Source: JACKCD01 sp041390905 (lineage in GTDB: Bacteria; Chloroflexota; Anaerolineae; Promineifilales; Promineifilaceae). Taken from it: a DNA stretch of 64,000 bases. The translations under genes were made by a program, and so were the position numbers. The stretch covers positions 1,674,001 to 1,738,000 of the forward strand of contig JAWKPA010000012.1 of assembly GCA_041390905.1 (NCBI GenBank), read 5' to 3'. Positions 8,863 to 16,994 of the stretch are shown in pieces. The notes under the pieces are model-generated. The model searched no databases and was not told where the DNA came from. It worked only from the letters and a program-made list of their open reading frames with translations. Numbering within the stretch: position 1 is the stretch's first letter; each line of letters begins with the position of its first letter.

Positions 8863-8912
8863 GAAAAATCACCAGGTTACAAACGAATAACTTAGGAACC
8901 AGGGTGGACAAT

Positions 8913-10208
8913 ATGGAAAAATTCGTAATCGAAGGGGGCCATCGTTTGCAGGGAACCATTACCGTTGGCGGCAACAAAAACGCCGCCCTCAAGCTGCTTC
9001 CCGCCTGCATTCTCAGCGACCAACCCATTACCCTTCACAACATCCCCAACATCCAGGACGTGCACAACACGCTGCTCATTTTGGACGATCTAGGGGTAGA
9101 TGTCACCGATTTGGGGGGTGGAAGCTGGCGCATTCATGCCCAGCAGGTCAATAAAACCGCGCTGGATGCCACGCTCGCCGGCCGCATTCGCGCCTCCTTT
9201 GTTTTTGCCGGCCCCATGCTGGCGCGAATGGGGCAAGTGACCCTGCCCCTGCCCGGTGGTGATGTCATTGGCGGCCGGCCGTTAGATGTTCACGTTCAGG
9301 GCTTTCGCGCTCTCGGTGTCAACGTGGAGATGAACGAACGCGGTCTTTTCCACATGAACGCCGACGGGCTGGTTGGCCCCGGCTACATCCTGCTGGCCGA
9401 AGCCAGCGTCACCGGCACCGAAAACATCATCATGGCGGCTGTGCTGGCAAAAGGGGAAACCATCATAGACAACGCCGCCAGCGAACCCCACGTGCGCGAC
9501 CTGTGCCACTTTCTCAACCAGCTAGGGGCAAATATTGAAGGCATTGGCACCAATCGGCTGCAAATTAGCGGCGTGGAGCGGCTGGGCGGCGGCAACTTCA
9601 CCATCGGTTCTGACTTTATGGAGGTGGGCAGCTTTATTGGCGCGGCGGCCGTGACCGGCGGCGAACTGCGGATCAAACGGGCCGAACCCCACAACCTGGG
9701 GATGATTCGGCTTGTTTTTCAAAAGCTGGGGGTAGTGTGGCAGGACGAAGGTGACGACATTTTTGTGCCTGCAAATCAGTCGCTTTGCATTGAAGAAGCG
9801 TTGGGTGGGCGCATTCCATCCATTAAGCCAATGCCCTGGCCCGGCTTTCCCCCCGATTTGATGAGCATTGCCGTGGTGTTGGCAACCCAGGCGCAAGGGT
9901 CGGTGCTGCTGCACGACTGGATGTACGAGAGCCGCTTCTTTTTTGTGGACAATCTTTCGTTTATGGGAGCGCGGACGGTGCTGTGTGACCCCCACCGCGT
10001 CATCATTCAAGGCCCCTCGCGGCTAATCGCCAGCCCCCACGGTGTCCCCAGCCCCGATATTCGGGCGGGGATGGCGATGGTGCTGGCGGCTCTGTGCGCC
10101 CGTGGCACCAGCACCATCCACAATATTCAGCAAATTGACCGAGGGTATGAGCGTATTGATGAAAAGTTGCGGGCGGTTGGTGCCCGGATTGAGCGGGTGC
10201 GGGAATAG
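8913..10208 (+). CDS. murA: UDP-N-acetylglucosamine 1-carboxyvinyltransferase, Cys-to-Asp variant
   Basis: This 431-aa protein has the EPSP-synthase fold of MurA, which transfers enolpyruvyl from PEP to UDP-GlcNAc, the first committed peptidoglycan step. Conserved parts are GGNKNAALK (19-27), RIRASFVFAGPMLAR, the flexible loop LPLPGGDVIGGRP, and the C-terminal substrate loop. The catalytic loop has Asp117 where E. coli has Cys115. This substitution is known from mycobacteria and chlamydiae to keep activity and block fosfomycin alkylation. ATG 8913 is favoured over GTG 8904 because AGGG lies 8 nt upstream. No AACGGCCGTT copy occurs in this gene. Confidence 0.93.
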   Translation: MEKFVIEGGHRLQGTITVGGNKNAALKLLPACILSDQPITLHNIPNIQDVHNTLLILDDLGVDVTDLGGGSWRIHAQQVNKTALDATLAGRIRASFVFAGPMLARMGQVTLPLPGGDVIGGRPLDVHVQGFRALGVNVEMNERGLFHMNADGLVGPGYILLAEASVTGTENIIMAAVLAKGETIIDNAASEPHVRDLCHFLNQLGANIEGIGTNRLQISGVERLGGGNFTIGSDFMEVGSFIGAAAVTGGELRIKRAEPHNLGMIRLVFQKLGVVWQDEGDDIFVPANQSLCIEEALGGRIPSIKPMPWPGFPPDLMSIAVVLATQAQGSVLLHDWMYESRFFFVDNLSFMGARTVLCDPHRVIIQGPSRLIASPHGVPSPDIRAGMAMVLAALCARGTSTIHNIQQIDRGYERIDEKLRAVGARIERVRE

Positions 10209-10212
10209 ATTT

Positions 10213-10240
10213 TGACAGGATTGCCAGGATTAACAGGATT
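10213..10240. repeat. CAGGATT words, single arm
   Basis: ACAGGATTGCCAGGATTAACAGGATT contains three tandem CAGGATT words matching the elements at 65 and 5861, but it has no complementary arm nearby. Confidence 0.5.
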
Positions 10241-10294
10241 GTAGGCATATCTGTGTTCTTCTGTGTGGTTCGTGTCCCATTTTAAGGGAACCTT

Positions 10295-11968
10295 ATGAAT
10301 GATGAAATGCGAGAAGCGGATGTGGTGCTGGAATCGCGGCGGATGGGGGCGTTGTGGCCGACGCGGTTGAGTTTTGCGCGGCAGTTGGTGGCGCGGCTGC
10401 GCCGGGAACGGTGGCGCATTGGGGCGGTGCAATGGGAGCTGGATAGGGACGGTTGTGGGGAAGCGATTTACCGGGTGGATGCGGGTAGCCATACGTTTCA
10501 TTTTGTGATTTTTTCCACCGTGCTTGACCCGGCCGAACGGACGGATCGGGTGATTGCGGAGCGGTGGGATGCGGCGGCGGCGTTGTGTGAAGGGGAGCTG
10601 ACGGCGGAGCGGCTGGCGCATTTTCGCGCCAATGTGCCGAAGCAGGAGTATGGCCGGGCGGACCATCAAACGTTGTCGTGGACGCGGGGGAACCGCAGCG
10701 GCCGTTTTTTTGACCATGTGGTGGCTTGTTTGGCCGACGGCCAGCAGCCGGACATGGATTTGCTGGCGCAGGGGGGGTACATTTTTCGTTCGACGGCGTA
10801 TTATGCCAACGGCAAGTTTGGGCTGACGGCATATGAGGCGATTGCGCCCGACCACCCGCTGGCGGGGTCGTATATGGCGCAAATGCTGGCGGCGTATTTG
10901 TTTCGGGAGTTTGCGGTGGATTTGGCGGAGCATGTGGCGCGGTGTCGCAATCCGCAGGCGGCGCGGCTGCACCCGGATATTCGGCGGTATTTGGGGATTG
11001 GCAATGCGACGGGGTTGGGGCTGGTGCCGTTTGTGCTGAATAACCCGCAGTTGACTCATGCGTGGTGCTGGGTGCGGGAAACGGCCGTTTCTCACGCCCA
11101 AACCACCATCCCCACCGCCGCTGACCGGGATCGCCTGCTGCACCTGCTCGACCGCTGCCACCGCTACTTTGGCGAAGACCAGACCGAAACCAAGGGGCTG
11201 TTTACCGACCAGGCCACCCTACAGCGTGATCTCGCCTGGCTGCGGCAGCAGGTGGCGCAGCAGCCGCTGGATCAGCCGTGGCAAACAGTGTGCGCCCAGG
11301 CAGCGGGACGGGTGGACGTGGAGAGTGAGGAGCTGCTCAACACGCTGCTGATTGAGCTGTATCCGGCAATGGCCGATGGGCTGGTGGCAAATTTAGAGAT
11401 GCCGCCGCTGGCTCCCTTGCAGCCGGAGATGTCGCTGGCGACGCTGCGTGCGCTTGTGGAGCGGGATTATGGCTGGGCGTTGCGGCTGGATTTGCGTGAT
11501 CCGGCAGCGAAACATTTCTTTTGGTATTTTTCGGCCGACAGTGAGGAGCCGCTGTTGGGGGTGCGGGGTGAAGAGGCAGGGGAGGGGGTGGAACGGCCGT
11601 TAAACATCCCCCACCAAATTCAAAGCCTCATGCACGATTTGGCACATGCTCCAGCCGACGAAACGGTCGCATTTTTCTTGCTGCAACAGCCACAGCACCG
11701 GCTCATCATCCAGCGGGTGCAGGCACTGGATGGGCTGGCCTACGCCGAGCCGCGCAGCAATATTATGGATGCGGGCTTTATCCCGCTTTATTTGCAGCGG
11801 TTCCAACTGGCGATGTATGGCATGGAGCGATACAGTCCGCAGTCGGTGAACTGGGTGCGGGTGACGCTGATGCAGGGCGCACCAACCGTGCAGGATTTGG
11901 CCGCTGAGGTTAACCTGGATGCTAGTCGAGAGGGTAACTGGGCGTTTCCGCTAAAGCCAGAATTTTAA
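10295..11968 (+). CDS. Conserved 557-aa protein of unknown function
   Basis: I cannot assign a named domain. Landmarks that look conserved are FRSTAYYANGKFGLTAYE, a helix-rich AGSYMAQMLAAYLFREFAVDLAEH, RRYLGIGNATGLGLVPFV, and a C-terminal NIPHQIQSLMHDLA segment. There is no signal peptide or membrane segment, so it is a soluble cytoplasmic protein. AAGGGA lies 6 nt before the ATG. The gene opens a plus-strand series with the M19-like, 229-aa and MAL-like genes, and from memory similar long proteins sit beside M19-like and DUF3726-type genes elsewhere. A shared catabolic role is inferred. Base composition flips from G-rich to C-rich at the AACGGCCGTT copies at 11080 and 11592. Confidence 0.8.
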   Translation: MNDEMREADVVLESRRMGALWPTRLSFARQLVARLRRERWRIGAVQWELDRDGCGEAIYRVDAGSHTFHFVIFSTVLDPAERTDRVIAERWDAAAALCEGELTAERLAHFRANVPKQEYGRADHQTLSWTRGNRSGRFFDHVVACLADGQQPDMDLLAQGGYIFRSTAYYANGKFGLTAYEAIAPDHPLAGSYMAQMLAAYLFREFAVDLAEHVARCRNPQAARLHPDIRRYLGIGNATGLGLVPFVLNNPQLTHAWCWVRETAVSHAQTTIPTAADRDRLLHLLDRCHRYFGEDQTETKGLFTDQATLQRDLAWLRQQVAQQPLDQPWQTVCAQAAGRVDVESEELLNTLLIELYPAMADGLVANLEMPPLAPLQPEMSLATLRALVERDYGWALRLDLRDPAAKHFFWYFSADSEEPLLGVRGEEAGEGVERPLNIPHQIQSLMHDLAHAPADETVAFFLLQQPQHRLIIQRVQALDGLAYAEPRSNIMDAGFIPLYLQRFQLAMYGMERYSPQSVNWVRVTLMQGAPTVQDLAAEVNLDASREGNWAFPLKPEF

Positions 11969-11997
11969 GACACAGACCGCCAAAATGCTTGTTTAAC

Positions 11998-12027
11998 TTG
12001 ACACGCTATACTTCATTGGCGTACTAT
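11998..12027 (+). promoter_or_regulatory. Candidate sigma-70-type promoter of the toxin-antitoxin pair
   Basis: A perfect TTGACA (11998-12003) is followed, 18 nt later, by TACTAT (12022-12027), which matches four of six -10 positions. The toxin ATG lies about 30 nt downstream, preceded by GAGG. It suggests the pair is transcribed on its own. Confidence 0.45.
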
Positions 12028-12055
12028 GGTGCCATGATCTAATTACGAGGCCAGA

Positions 12056-12373
12056 ATGCTTATTGTTGAGACACCAGTGTTTACAAGGCAGGTTCAACGC
12101 TTGCTTTCTGATGAAGAATATCGCTTGTTGCAGGCTGAGCTTGTAACTCGGCCAGATTTGGGAGTTGTTATCCCAAAAAGTGGTGGACTACGAAAAGTTC
12201 GTTGGGGATACCAGGGACAAGGGAAACAAGGGGGTACGCGAGTGATTTATTATTGGGCTGTTTCACAAGAACATCTTTTAATGCTCCTAATGTACCCCAA
12301 AAATGTGCAAGATAATCTATCGCCTGACCAATTACGATTGCTGAGGCAACTGGTTGAGGATTTCTATCCATGA
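12056..12373 (+). CDS. higB: RelE/HigB-type toxin
   Basis: This 105-aa protein has the RelE/HigB-superfamily layout: ETPVFTRQVQRLLSDEEYRLLQ helix pair, the GLRKVRW strand, RVIYYW, and HLLMLLMYPKN followed by a C-terminal helix. Such toxins are ribosome-dependent mRNA endonucleases. The toxin precedes the antitoxin and overlaps it by 4 nt (ATGA), the HigBA order. Base composition is more AT-rich than the neighbours and there is no AACGGCCGTT copy, consistent with acquisition. Confidence 0.85.
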   Translation: MLIVETPVFTRQVQRLLSDEEYRLLQAELVTRPDLGVVIPKSGGLRKVRWGYQGQGKQGGTRVIYYWAVSQEHLLMLLMYPKNVQDNLSPDQLRLLRQLVEDFYP

Positions 12374-12690
12374 GCGATCAATATATGAATGACGATTTGT
12401 TTAGTGAATTATTGCAAAGTGTACGTGAAGGAGGAGCCATACTGCGTGGAGAAAAAGAGGCTTCGCGTACGTTTTTTGTTGAGATGCCAGATGTGAAGAG
12501 AATTCGTGAAGGCTATGAGTTATCACAGACAGAATTTGCGGCCTTATTGGGTATTAGCGTCAAAACATTACAGAATTGGGAACAAGGGCGGCGAGCACCG
12601 CATGGTGCGGCTCGCGTTTTATTGCAAGTAGCTGCCAAGCATCCTGAAGCGGTTTGGGATGTTGTGGGATTGTCTCGGCAAACTGTATAG
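12370..12690 (+). CDS. higA: HigA-type antitoxin with XRE helix-turn-helix
   Basis: This 106-aa protein carries a Cro/C1-type HTH at about 40-95: RIREGYELSQTEFAALLGISVKTLQNWEQGRRAPHG. The N-terminal 35 residues are acidic and probably wrap the toxin. It overlaps the toxin stop by 4 nt, so translation is coupled, and it is expected to repress its own promoter. The pair interrupts an otherwise metabolic gene series. Confidence 0.85.
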   Translation: MSDQYMNDDLFSELLQSVREGGAILRGEKEASRTFFVEMPDVKRIREGYELSQTEFAALLGISVKTLQNWEQGRRAPHGAARVLLQVAAKHPEAVWDVVGLSRQTV

Positions 12691-12748
12691 ACAGAGGGTA
12701 TAGACCAAGGCGGACATTTGTCTGCGTTTGTCCGCGTCCCATAAAAAA

Positions 12749-13714
12749 ATGATTATTGATGCCCTACAAACATCGAACTGGGATCGGGAGCTGTTTTTGG
12801 AGCTGCGGGCGGGCGGGGTGGATTGTGTCCATGTGACGGTGGCGGTGTGGGAGTCGGCGCGGGAGACGTTGAGCCAGATTCACCGCTGGTATGGCTGGTT
12901 TCGGGAGCATGATGATTTGATTGTGCAGGCAACGTCGGCCAGGGAAATTGTGGTGGCAAGGGAGGGGGGAAAAACGGCCGTTATTCTCGGCTTCCAAAAC
13001 AGCTCCCCCTTTGAAGACGACCTCGGCCTGGTGGAAGTTTTCTACCGGCTTGGCGTGCGCGTGGTGCAGCTAACCTACAACAACCAAAGCCTGCTGGGGG
13101 CGGGCTGCTACGAACCCCACGACGGCGGGCTAACCCGCTATGGCAAGGAGGTGGTGCGCGAGCTAAACCGGCTGGGCATGGTGGTGGATTTGTCCCACGT
13201 GGGGGAGCAAACGACGCTCGATGCCATCGAATTTTCGCGGCAGCCGGTGGCCGTCACCCACGCCAACCCCAAATTTCTGCACAACATCCCGCGCAACAAG
13301 TCGGACAGGGTGCTGCGGGCGCTGGCGGAACGGGGTGGTATGTTTGGCTGTAGCCTCTATCCGCACCTGATTGGCGGCCGGCAGGTGACGCTGACGCAGT
13401 ATACGGGGATGATTGCCCGGTTGGCCGACATGATTGGCGTGAACCACATCGGGTTTGGCAGCGACGCGGTGCGGAAATGCACGCCGGACTATCTCAACTG
13501 GTTGCGGATGGGACGCTGGACGCAAACGGCCGATTTTGGCCCCGGCAGCGCCGCCAATCCCGGCTGGCCGGAGTGGCAGGCGTGGTTCCAAACCCCGGCC
13601 GATTACCCTGAATTGCGGCAAGGGTTGCGCGACCAGGGGTTTAGCGAGGGGGAAACGGCGCAGATCATGGGGGGGAATTGGTTGCGGTTTTTTGGGGAGG
13701 TAATGGGGGATTAG
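12749..13714 (+). CDS. Peptidase M19 (membrane dipeptidase)-like amidohydrolase, divergent active site
   Basis: This 321-aa protein has the M19 renal-dipeptidase TIM barrel. It retains DLSH (His150), VTHANP (His171) and GFGSDA (Asp239), matching the second metal site and catalytic Asp. The N-terminal HxD metal pair expected after the first strand is replaced (IIDALQTSNW), and the bridging Glu expected in GIEGGH is Gln83 in GFQNSSP. From memory a coherent subfamily with these features (DALQ-S-NW, GFQN-SP, QLTYNNQS) exists near similar genes in other bacteria, so the loss is ancestral rather than decay. It may process a non-peptide substrate. ATG 12749 is chosen over TTG 12728. Confidence 0.82.
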   Translation: MIIDALQTSNWDRELFLELRAGGVDCVHVTVAVWESARETLSQIHRWYGWFREHDDLIVQATSAREIVVAREGGKTAVILGFQNSSPFEDDLGLVEVFYRLGVRVVQLTYNNQSLLGAGCYEPHDGGLTRYGKEVVRELNRLGMVVDLSHVGEQTTLDAIEFSRQPVAVTHANPKFLHNIPRNKSDRVLRALAERGGMFGCSLYPHLIGGRQVTLTQYTGMIARLADMIGVNHIGFGSDAVRKCTPDYLNWLRMGRWTQTADFGPGSAANPGWPEWQAWFQTPADYPELRQGLRDQGFSEGETAQIMGGNWLRFFGEVMGD

Positions 13715-13715
13715 G

Positions 13716-13773
13716 AATTGGAGATTGGAGATTGGAAAGAGTCGCTAATCTCTAATCTCTAATCTCCAATCTC
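13716..13773. repeat. Intergenic hairpin, GGAGATTG word family (copy 2)
   Basis: ATTGGAGATTGGAGATTGG at the left pairs with CTAATCTCTAATCTCCAATC at the right. It starts at the stop codon of the M19-like gene and ends just before the next ATG, so it fills the whole gap between two same-strand genes. Confidence 0.75.
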
Positions 13774-13780
13774 AAAAACG

Positions 13781-14470
13781 ATGAATCAGAACGACACAAC
13801 AACGATTTTGCCCAAAGAGATAATGGCCGCCGTGCGCTGGGCACTGCGGGCGCGGGGGGTGGCGGCGGGGTATGCGCGGCCGGTTGGGGAGCTGGTGCTG
13901 GCGGCGGAACTGGCGACGGGGACGGGGCTGGCGCGTTTGCTGGCATTTTTGCAAAATGAGCCGCCGCCGCTGGCGAAGCTGGAGTTGCTGGTGGATGTGG
14001 GGAACAACGGCCGTTTAGACCTCCACCACCACGACCCACTGCTCTTTGCCACGGCCGCGTTTGATTTGGCCTGGGCGCGGGCGTGCCAGCGGGGGTGGTA
14101 TGCGCTGGAATTGGTGAACGGGGCGGCAAGCTGGTCGCTGCTGGAGCCACTGCTGCGGCAAATAGCGGCGCGGGGGAGTATGGGGCAGGTCGTAGCGAAC
14201 GGCCGTTCCCGCTACGCCCTGCCCACGGCCAACGATGCGATTGTTGTGGAATACTTGCCTGTTGGTATTGACCTGCCGCCGCTGCCAGAAACGGCCGTTT
14301 TCACCATCCTCTGCCAGCCCCACGAACCCATAGCCGGGCTGCCCACGACCCAAATTGAGCAGCGGGCGGCGCAGTGGCAGCGGGCGCAAAGGGAGGGGAT
14401 GGAGGTGGAAACGGCCGTTTGGGAACAGATTAAGGCAATTGCTAACGAAATTTTGGTGCCAGTGGCTTAG
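13781..14470 (+). CDS. 229-aa protein of unknown function (possible DUF3726-like)
   Basis: This is a soluble, alpha-rich protein opening with EIMAAVRWALRARGVAAGYARPVGELVLAAELATGTGL, followed by a beta-rich middle (VDVGNNGRLDLHHHDPLLF) and a C-terminal helix. The N-terminal pattern (E-I-x-x-x-x-x-A-x-R-x-x-G-x-x-x-G) reminds me of DUF3726 proteins, which occur near M19-like genes, but I hold this loosely. No catalytic motif is evident. It carries three AACGGCCGTT copies in TAV or NGR frames. It sits between the M19-like gene and the cupin and probably belongs to the same pathway. Confidence 0.75.
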   Translation: MNQNDTTTILPKEIMAAVRWALRARGVAAGYARPVGELVLAAELATGTGLARLLAFLQNEPPPLAKLELLVDVGNNGRLDLHHHDPLLFATAAFDLAWARACQRGWYALELVNGAASWSLLEPLLRQIAARGSMGQVVANGRSRYALPTANDAIVVEYLPVGIDLPPLPETAVFTILCQPHEPIAGLPTTQIEQRAAQWQRAQREGMEVETAVWEQIKAIANEILVPVA

Positions 14471-14484
14471 AGAAAAAATGGAAA

Positions 14485-14560
14485 CGCGGATGACGTGGAT
14501 TTTGGCGGATTTTTACGGATCAGAACCAAAAAAAATCCGTGTAAATCCGACCACATCCGC
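14485..14560. repeat. Intergenic hairpin, GCGGAT/ATCCGC word family (copy 1)
   Basis: GCGGATGACGTGGATTTTGG plus GCGGATTTTTACGGAT pair with ATCCGTGTAAATCCG and CACATCCGC around an A-rich loop. The second copy is at 28299-28378. Confidence 0.75.
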
Positions 14561-14611
14561 AGCCTGGGTCATGGTGGTATAGACATTAAGAACAAGATTT
14601 GAGCTTGACTT

Positions 14612-14679
14612 GTAGCCGAGGATTCCAATCCTCGTTCTTCTGCCTAGGACAAAGAGCGAGGATTGAAATCCTCGGCTAC
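14612..14679. repeat. Intergenic nested palindrome, GAGGATT words
   Basis: GTAGCCGAGGATTCCAATCC at the left and GAGGATTGAAATCCTCGGCT at the right are complementary. Each half is also a short palindrome (GAGGATTCCAATCCTC), so cruciform or double-hairpin folds are possible. Confidence 0.75.
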
Positions 14680-14777
14680 GCTAAACGGTCTATAGCTGGT
14701 GACTAGCAGTCAGGCAGAAAAGCGATTCTTTACCAGCCATCAGCCACCAGCCACCAACCACTTGCGGTTTATCCGCG

Positions 14778-15182
14778 TCAGGAATGCAATGCCTCTAGCT
14801 CCGGCAGCAGCACCACGCTTTCCTGCTCATTGGGGTCAGTGCGGGCGAGGATGGCGGTGGCGACTTCGGTTTCACTAGGGTTGTAGGGCAGATGGGGCAT
14901 TCCAGCGGGAATGTAGAGGTACTCCCCAGCCTTGATCACCATGTGTTTTTCCAGATTTTGCCCATACCACATTTCGGTAATGCCGCTAATGACATAAATC
15001 GCCGTCTCATGGTTTTCGTGCAGATGGGCTTTGGCGCGGCCGCCGGGCGGGATGTTGAGCAGGTGCATACAAATGCGCTCGGCACCCGTGTTTTCGGCGT
15101 AGATGCCGGCCGAATAGGTGAAGGCTTGCTTGCCAACAAAGGTTTCGCCGGAGCGAACAATGACACAATCTTTTTCACTCAT
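14778..15182 (-). CDS. Cupin-domain protein
   Basis: This 134-aa protein is a single beta-barrel cupin. Motif 1 is PGGRAKAHLHENHETAIYVISG, giving two His and a Glu ligand. Motif 2 is GEYLYIPAGMPHLPYN, giving a third His. It therefore keeps a full metal site, compatible with an isomerase, dioxygenase or sensing role. GAAGGA lies 9 nt before the ATG. It reads in the opposite direction to the 229-aa gene and in the same direction as the MFS exporter upstream. Confidence 0.85.
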   Translation of the reverse strand: MSEKDCVIVRSGETFVGKQAFTYSAGIYAENTGAERICMHLLNIPPGGRAKAHLHENHETAIYVISGITEMWYGQNLEKHMVIKAGEYLYIPAGMPHLPYNPSETEVATAILARTDPNEQESVVLLPELEALHS

Positions 15183-15203
15183 GAGTTTTTTCCTTCGTAA
15201 ATG

Positions 15204-15258
15204 GGACGCAGATTTACCTGATTTTCCTGATCAGGTAAATCAGGTAAATCTGCGTCCT
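15204..15258. repeat. Intergenic hairpin, GCAGATTTACCTGA word family (copy 2)
   Basis: GGACGCAGATTTACCTGA (from 15204) pairs with TCAGGTAAATCTGCGTCC (to 15257), an 18-bp perfect match. An extra TCAGGTAAA unit in the loop allows register slippage. It lies between the MFS stop and the cupin start, on the same strand. Confidence 0.8.
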
Positions 15259-15345
15259 ATTTTCCTCTATTAGTGGTGCGGTTGTACCGCATGTTTTCTC
15301 CTGATACAGGTAAAAAGTGACAGAGTGCTTACACCTCGCCGCTTG

Positions 15346-16905
15346 TTACTCCACAGACACAACGGCCGTTTTTCCCACTGCCGTCTCATCGCCTTCCGCC
15401 TGGTAGCGAATGAGCAGCAGGCCCAGCAGCAGCCCGGCGAGGGCGCACAGGGCGGCGATGAGCATGACAAGGCGGAAGCCGTCAATAAAGGCGAGTTGGA
15501 TGGCGTGGTGGACGGCAACGGCCGTTTGTGGGGACAGGTTGGCAGGAACGGCCGTTGCTCCCAAATCCTGGGTATTGGCCGTTAGCGTTGCCAGAGCATC
15601 GGCCGGCAGCCCTAATGTGGTCGCCTGCGCCAGCACCGACCGGCTGAATAGCCGCGTCATGATGGCTCCCAACACGGCAATGGACAACATTTGCGCCACC
15701 CGCGACACGGCATTGTTAAACCCCGACGCCACTCCCGAATACCGCTGCGGCAGCGACCCCATAGCGATGACCGTTAACGGCACCACCAGCAGCCCCAGCC
15801 CAATCCCATTAAGCAGCACCGCTGGGAAAAATGACGTCCAGTAATTGTCGGCCAGCGTGGGCAGCCGATAGACAAAAAAGGAGGCGGTTACAACCAGCGT
15901 TCCTGCTGTTAAAAACGGCATTGGCCCATAGCGGTCGCTAAGTCCACCCACCAGCCGCGCCAAAATAAACAGCGACAGCGAAATGGGCAGCGTTGCCATG
16001 CCCGACTGCGCTGCTGTGTATCCCTGAATTTGCTGCAAATTGAGCGTGAGGAAGAAAAAGGGTGCGCCGAGGCCGATGTAGAGGACGAGGGTCATCAGGT
16101 TGATGCCGGTGAAGGAACGATTGCGGAAGAGGTGGAGCGGAATCAGCGGGTTGGGGCTACGGGCTTCAATCCTGACAAAGAGGATGAGGGCGGCCACGCC
16201 TCCGGCAAGCATGGTGACGATGGTGGCGGAGCGCCAGCCGAAATTTTCCCCTTCAATGAGGCCAAAAAGGATGCCGCCCAGCCCGGCCATCAGCGCCAGC
16301 AGACCGGGCCAATCAAGCCGGCCGCTGGCTGTTTCATCGCGGCTTTCAGGTAGATACCATTTGGCAATAAGCCAGCCGGCCAGCCCCAGCGGCAAGTTGA
16401 TGAGAAAAACGGCTCGCCAGGAAACATGGTCTACCAGCCAGCCGCCAACGATGGGGCCAGCCATGGTGACGAGCGGGGAAAAGGTACCCCACAGCCCTAG
16501 CATGTGGCCGCGCCGGGAGGGCACAACGGTGGCGTTGATGATGGCGAGGCCGCCGGGAACAAGCAGTGAGCCGCCGATGCCCTGCACGGCGCGGGCGGCG
16601 ATGAGCAGGTTGGTGCTGCTGGCAAGACCGCTGCCGAGCGAGCCAAGCAGGAAGATGACCATGCCCCACATAAACATGCGGACGCGGCCATAACGGTCGC
16701 CCAGCACGCCGCCGATGAGCAGCAGGACGGCCAGGACGAGGATGTAGATGTCTACAATCCATTGCAGATCGCCAATGGTGGCGTTGAGGCTGGTTTGCAG
16801 GGCGGGGAGGGCGACGTTAACGGCCGTTTGATCCAAATAAACCATGCCTGTACCCAGCACGGCGACGGCAAGAACCATTGTTTCGGTGAAGCGTTGTTTG
16901 TTCAT
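15346..16905 (-). CDS. MFS transporter of the DHA2 (EmrB/QacA) 14-TM family
   Basis: This 519-aa protein shows 14 hydrophobic segments. Motif 1 in TM1 is LDQTAVNVALPALQ, the loop 2-3 motif is GDRYGRVRMFMWG, and motif C is GGSLLVPGGLAI with AGPIVGGWL. These mark proton-driven drug or metabolite exporters of the EmrB/QacA type. The C-terminal tail is short and cytoplasmic. No membrane-fusion partner is adjacent. Its place between the cupin and the MAL-like gene suggests it exports a pathway compound or inhibitor. AACGGCCGTT occurs four times (15361, 15517, 15547, 16819). Confidence 0.9.
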   Translation of the reverse strand: MNKQRFTETMVLAVAVLGTGMVYLDQTAVNVALPALQTSLNATIGDLQWIVDIYILVLAVLLLIGGVLGDRYGRVRMFMWGMVIFLLGSLGSGLASSTNLLIAARAVQGIGGSLLVPGGLAIINATVVPSRRGHMLGLWGTFSPLVTMAGPIVGGWLVDHVSWRAVFLINLPLGLAGWLIAKWYLPESRDETASGRLDWPGLLALMAGLGGILFGLIEGENFGWRSATIVTMLAGGVAALILFVRIEARSPNPLIPLHLFRNRSFTGINLMTLVLYIGLGAPFFFLTLNLQQIQGYTAAQSGMATLPISLSLFILARLVGGLSDRYGPMPFLTAGTLVVTASFFVYRLPTLADNYWTSFFPAVLLNGIGLGLLVVPLTVIAMGSLPQRYSGVASGFNNAVSRVAQMLSIAVLGAIMTRLFSRSVLAQATTLGLPADALATLTANTQDLGATAVPANLSPQTAVAVHHAIQLAFIDGFRLVMLIAALCALAGLLLGLLLIRYQAEGDETAVGKTAVVSVE

Positions 16906-16907
16906 AG

Positions 16908-16972
16908 CGATTGGGGATTGGAGATTGGAGATGATGCCAACTTACACTCTCCAATCTCCAATCTCTAATCTT
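16908..16972. repeat. Intergenic hairpin, GGAGATTG word family (copy 3)
   Basis: GATTGGGGATTGGAGATTGG at the left pairs with CCAATCTCCAATCTCTAATC at the right. It lies between the divergent MFS and MAL-like genes, so here it cannot be a simple terminator and covers the promoter region. Confidence 0.75.
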
Positions 16973-16994
16973 CATTTATGGTAGAATCGAGCCA

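Larger units (their letters stand above)
14471..14777. other. 307-bp intergenic region made almost entirely of hairpin repeats
   Basis: This is the convergent gap between the 229-aa protein and the cupin. It contains three separate inverted repeats from three word families (14485-14560, 14612-14679 and about 14694-14758) and no ORF. Confidence 0.7.

Noticed and set aside
10127..11161. 344-codon minus-strand frame opposite murA and the 557-aa gene
   Set aside because: It spans two real genes and a repeat, is Arg/Pro-rich low complexity, and is a shadow frame.
14471..14777. tRNA or small structured RNA in the repeat-rich gap
   Set aside because: The stems are long simple hairpins. No cloverleaf, T-loop or anticodon arm could be formed.
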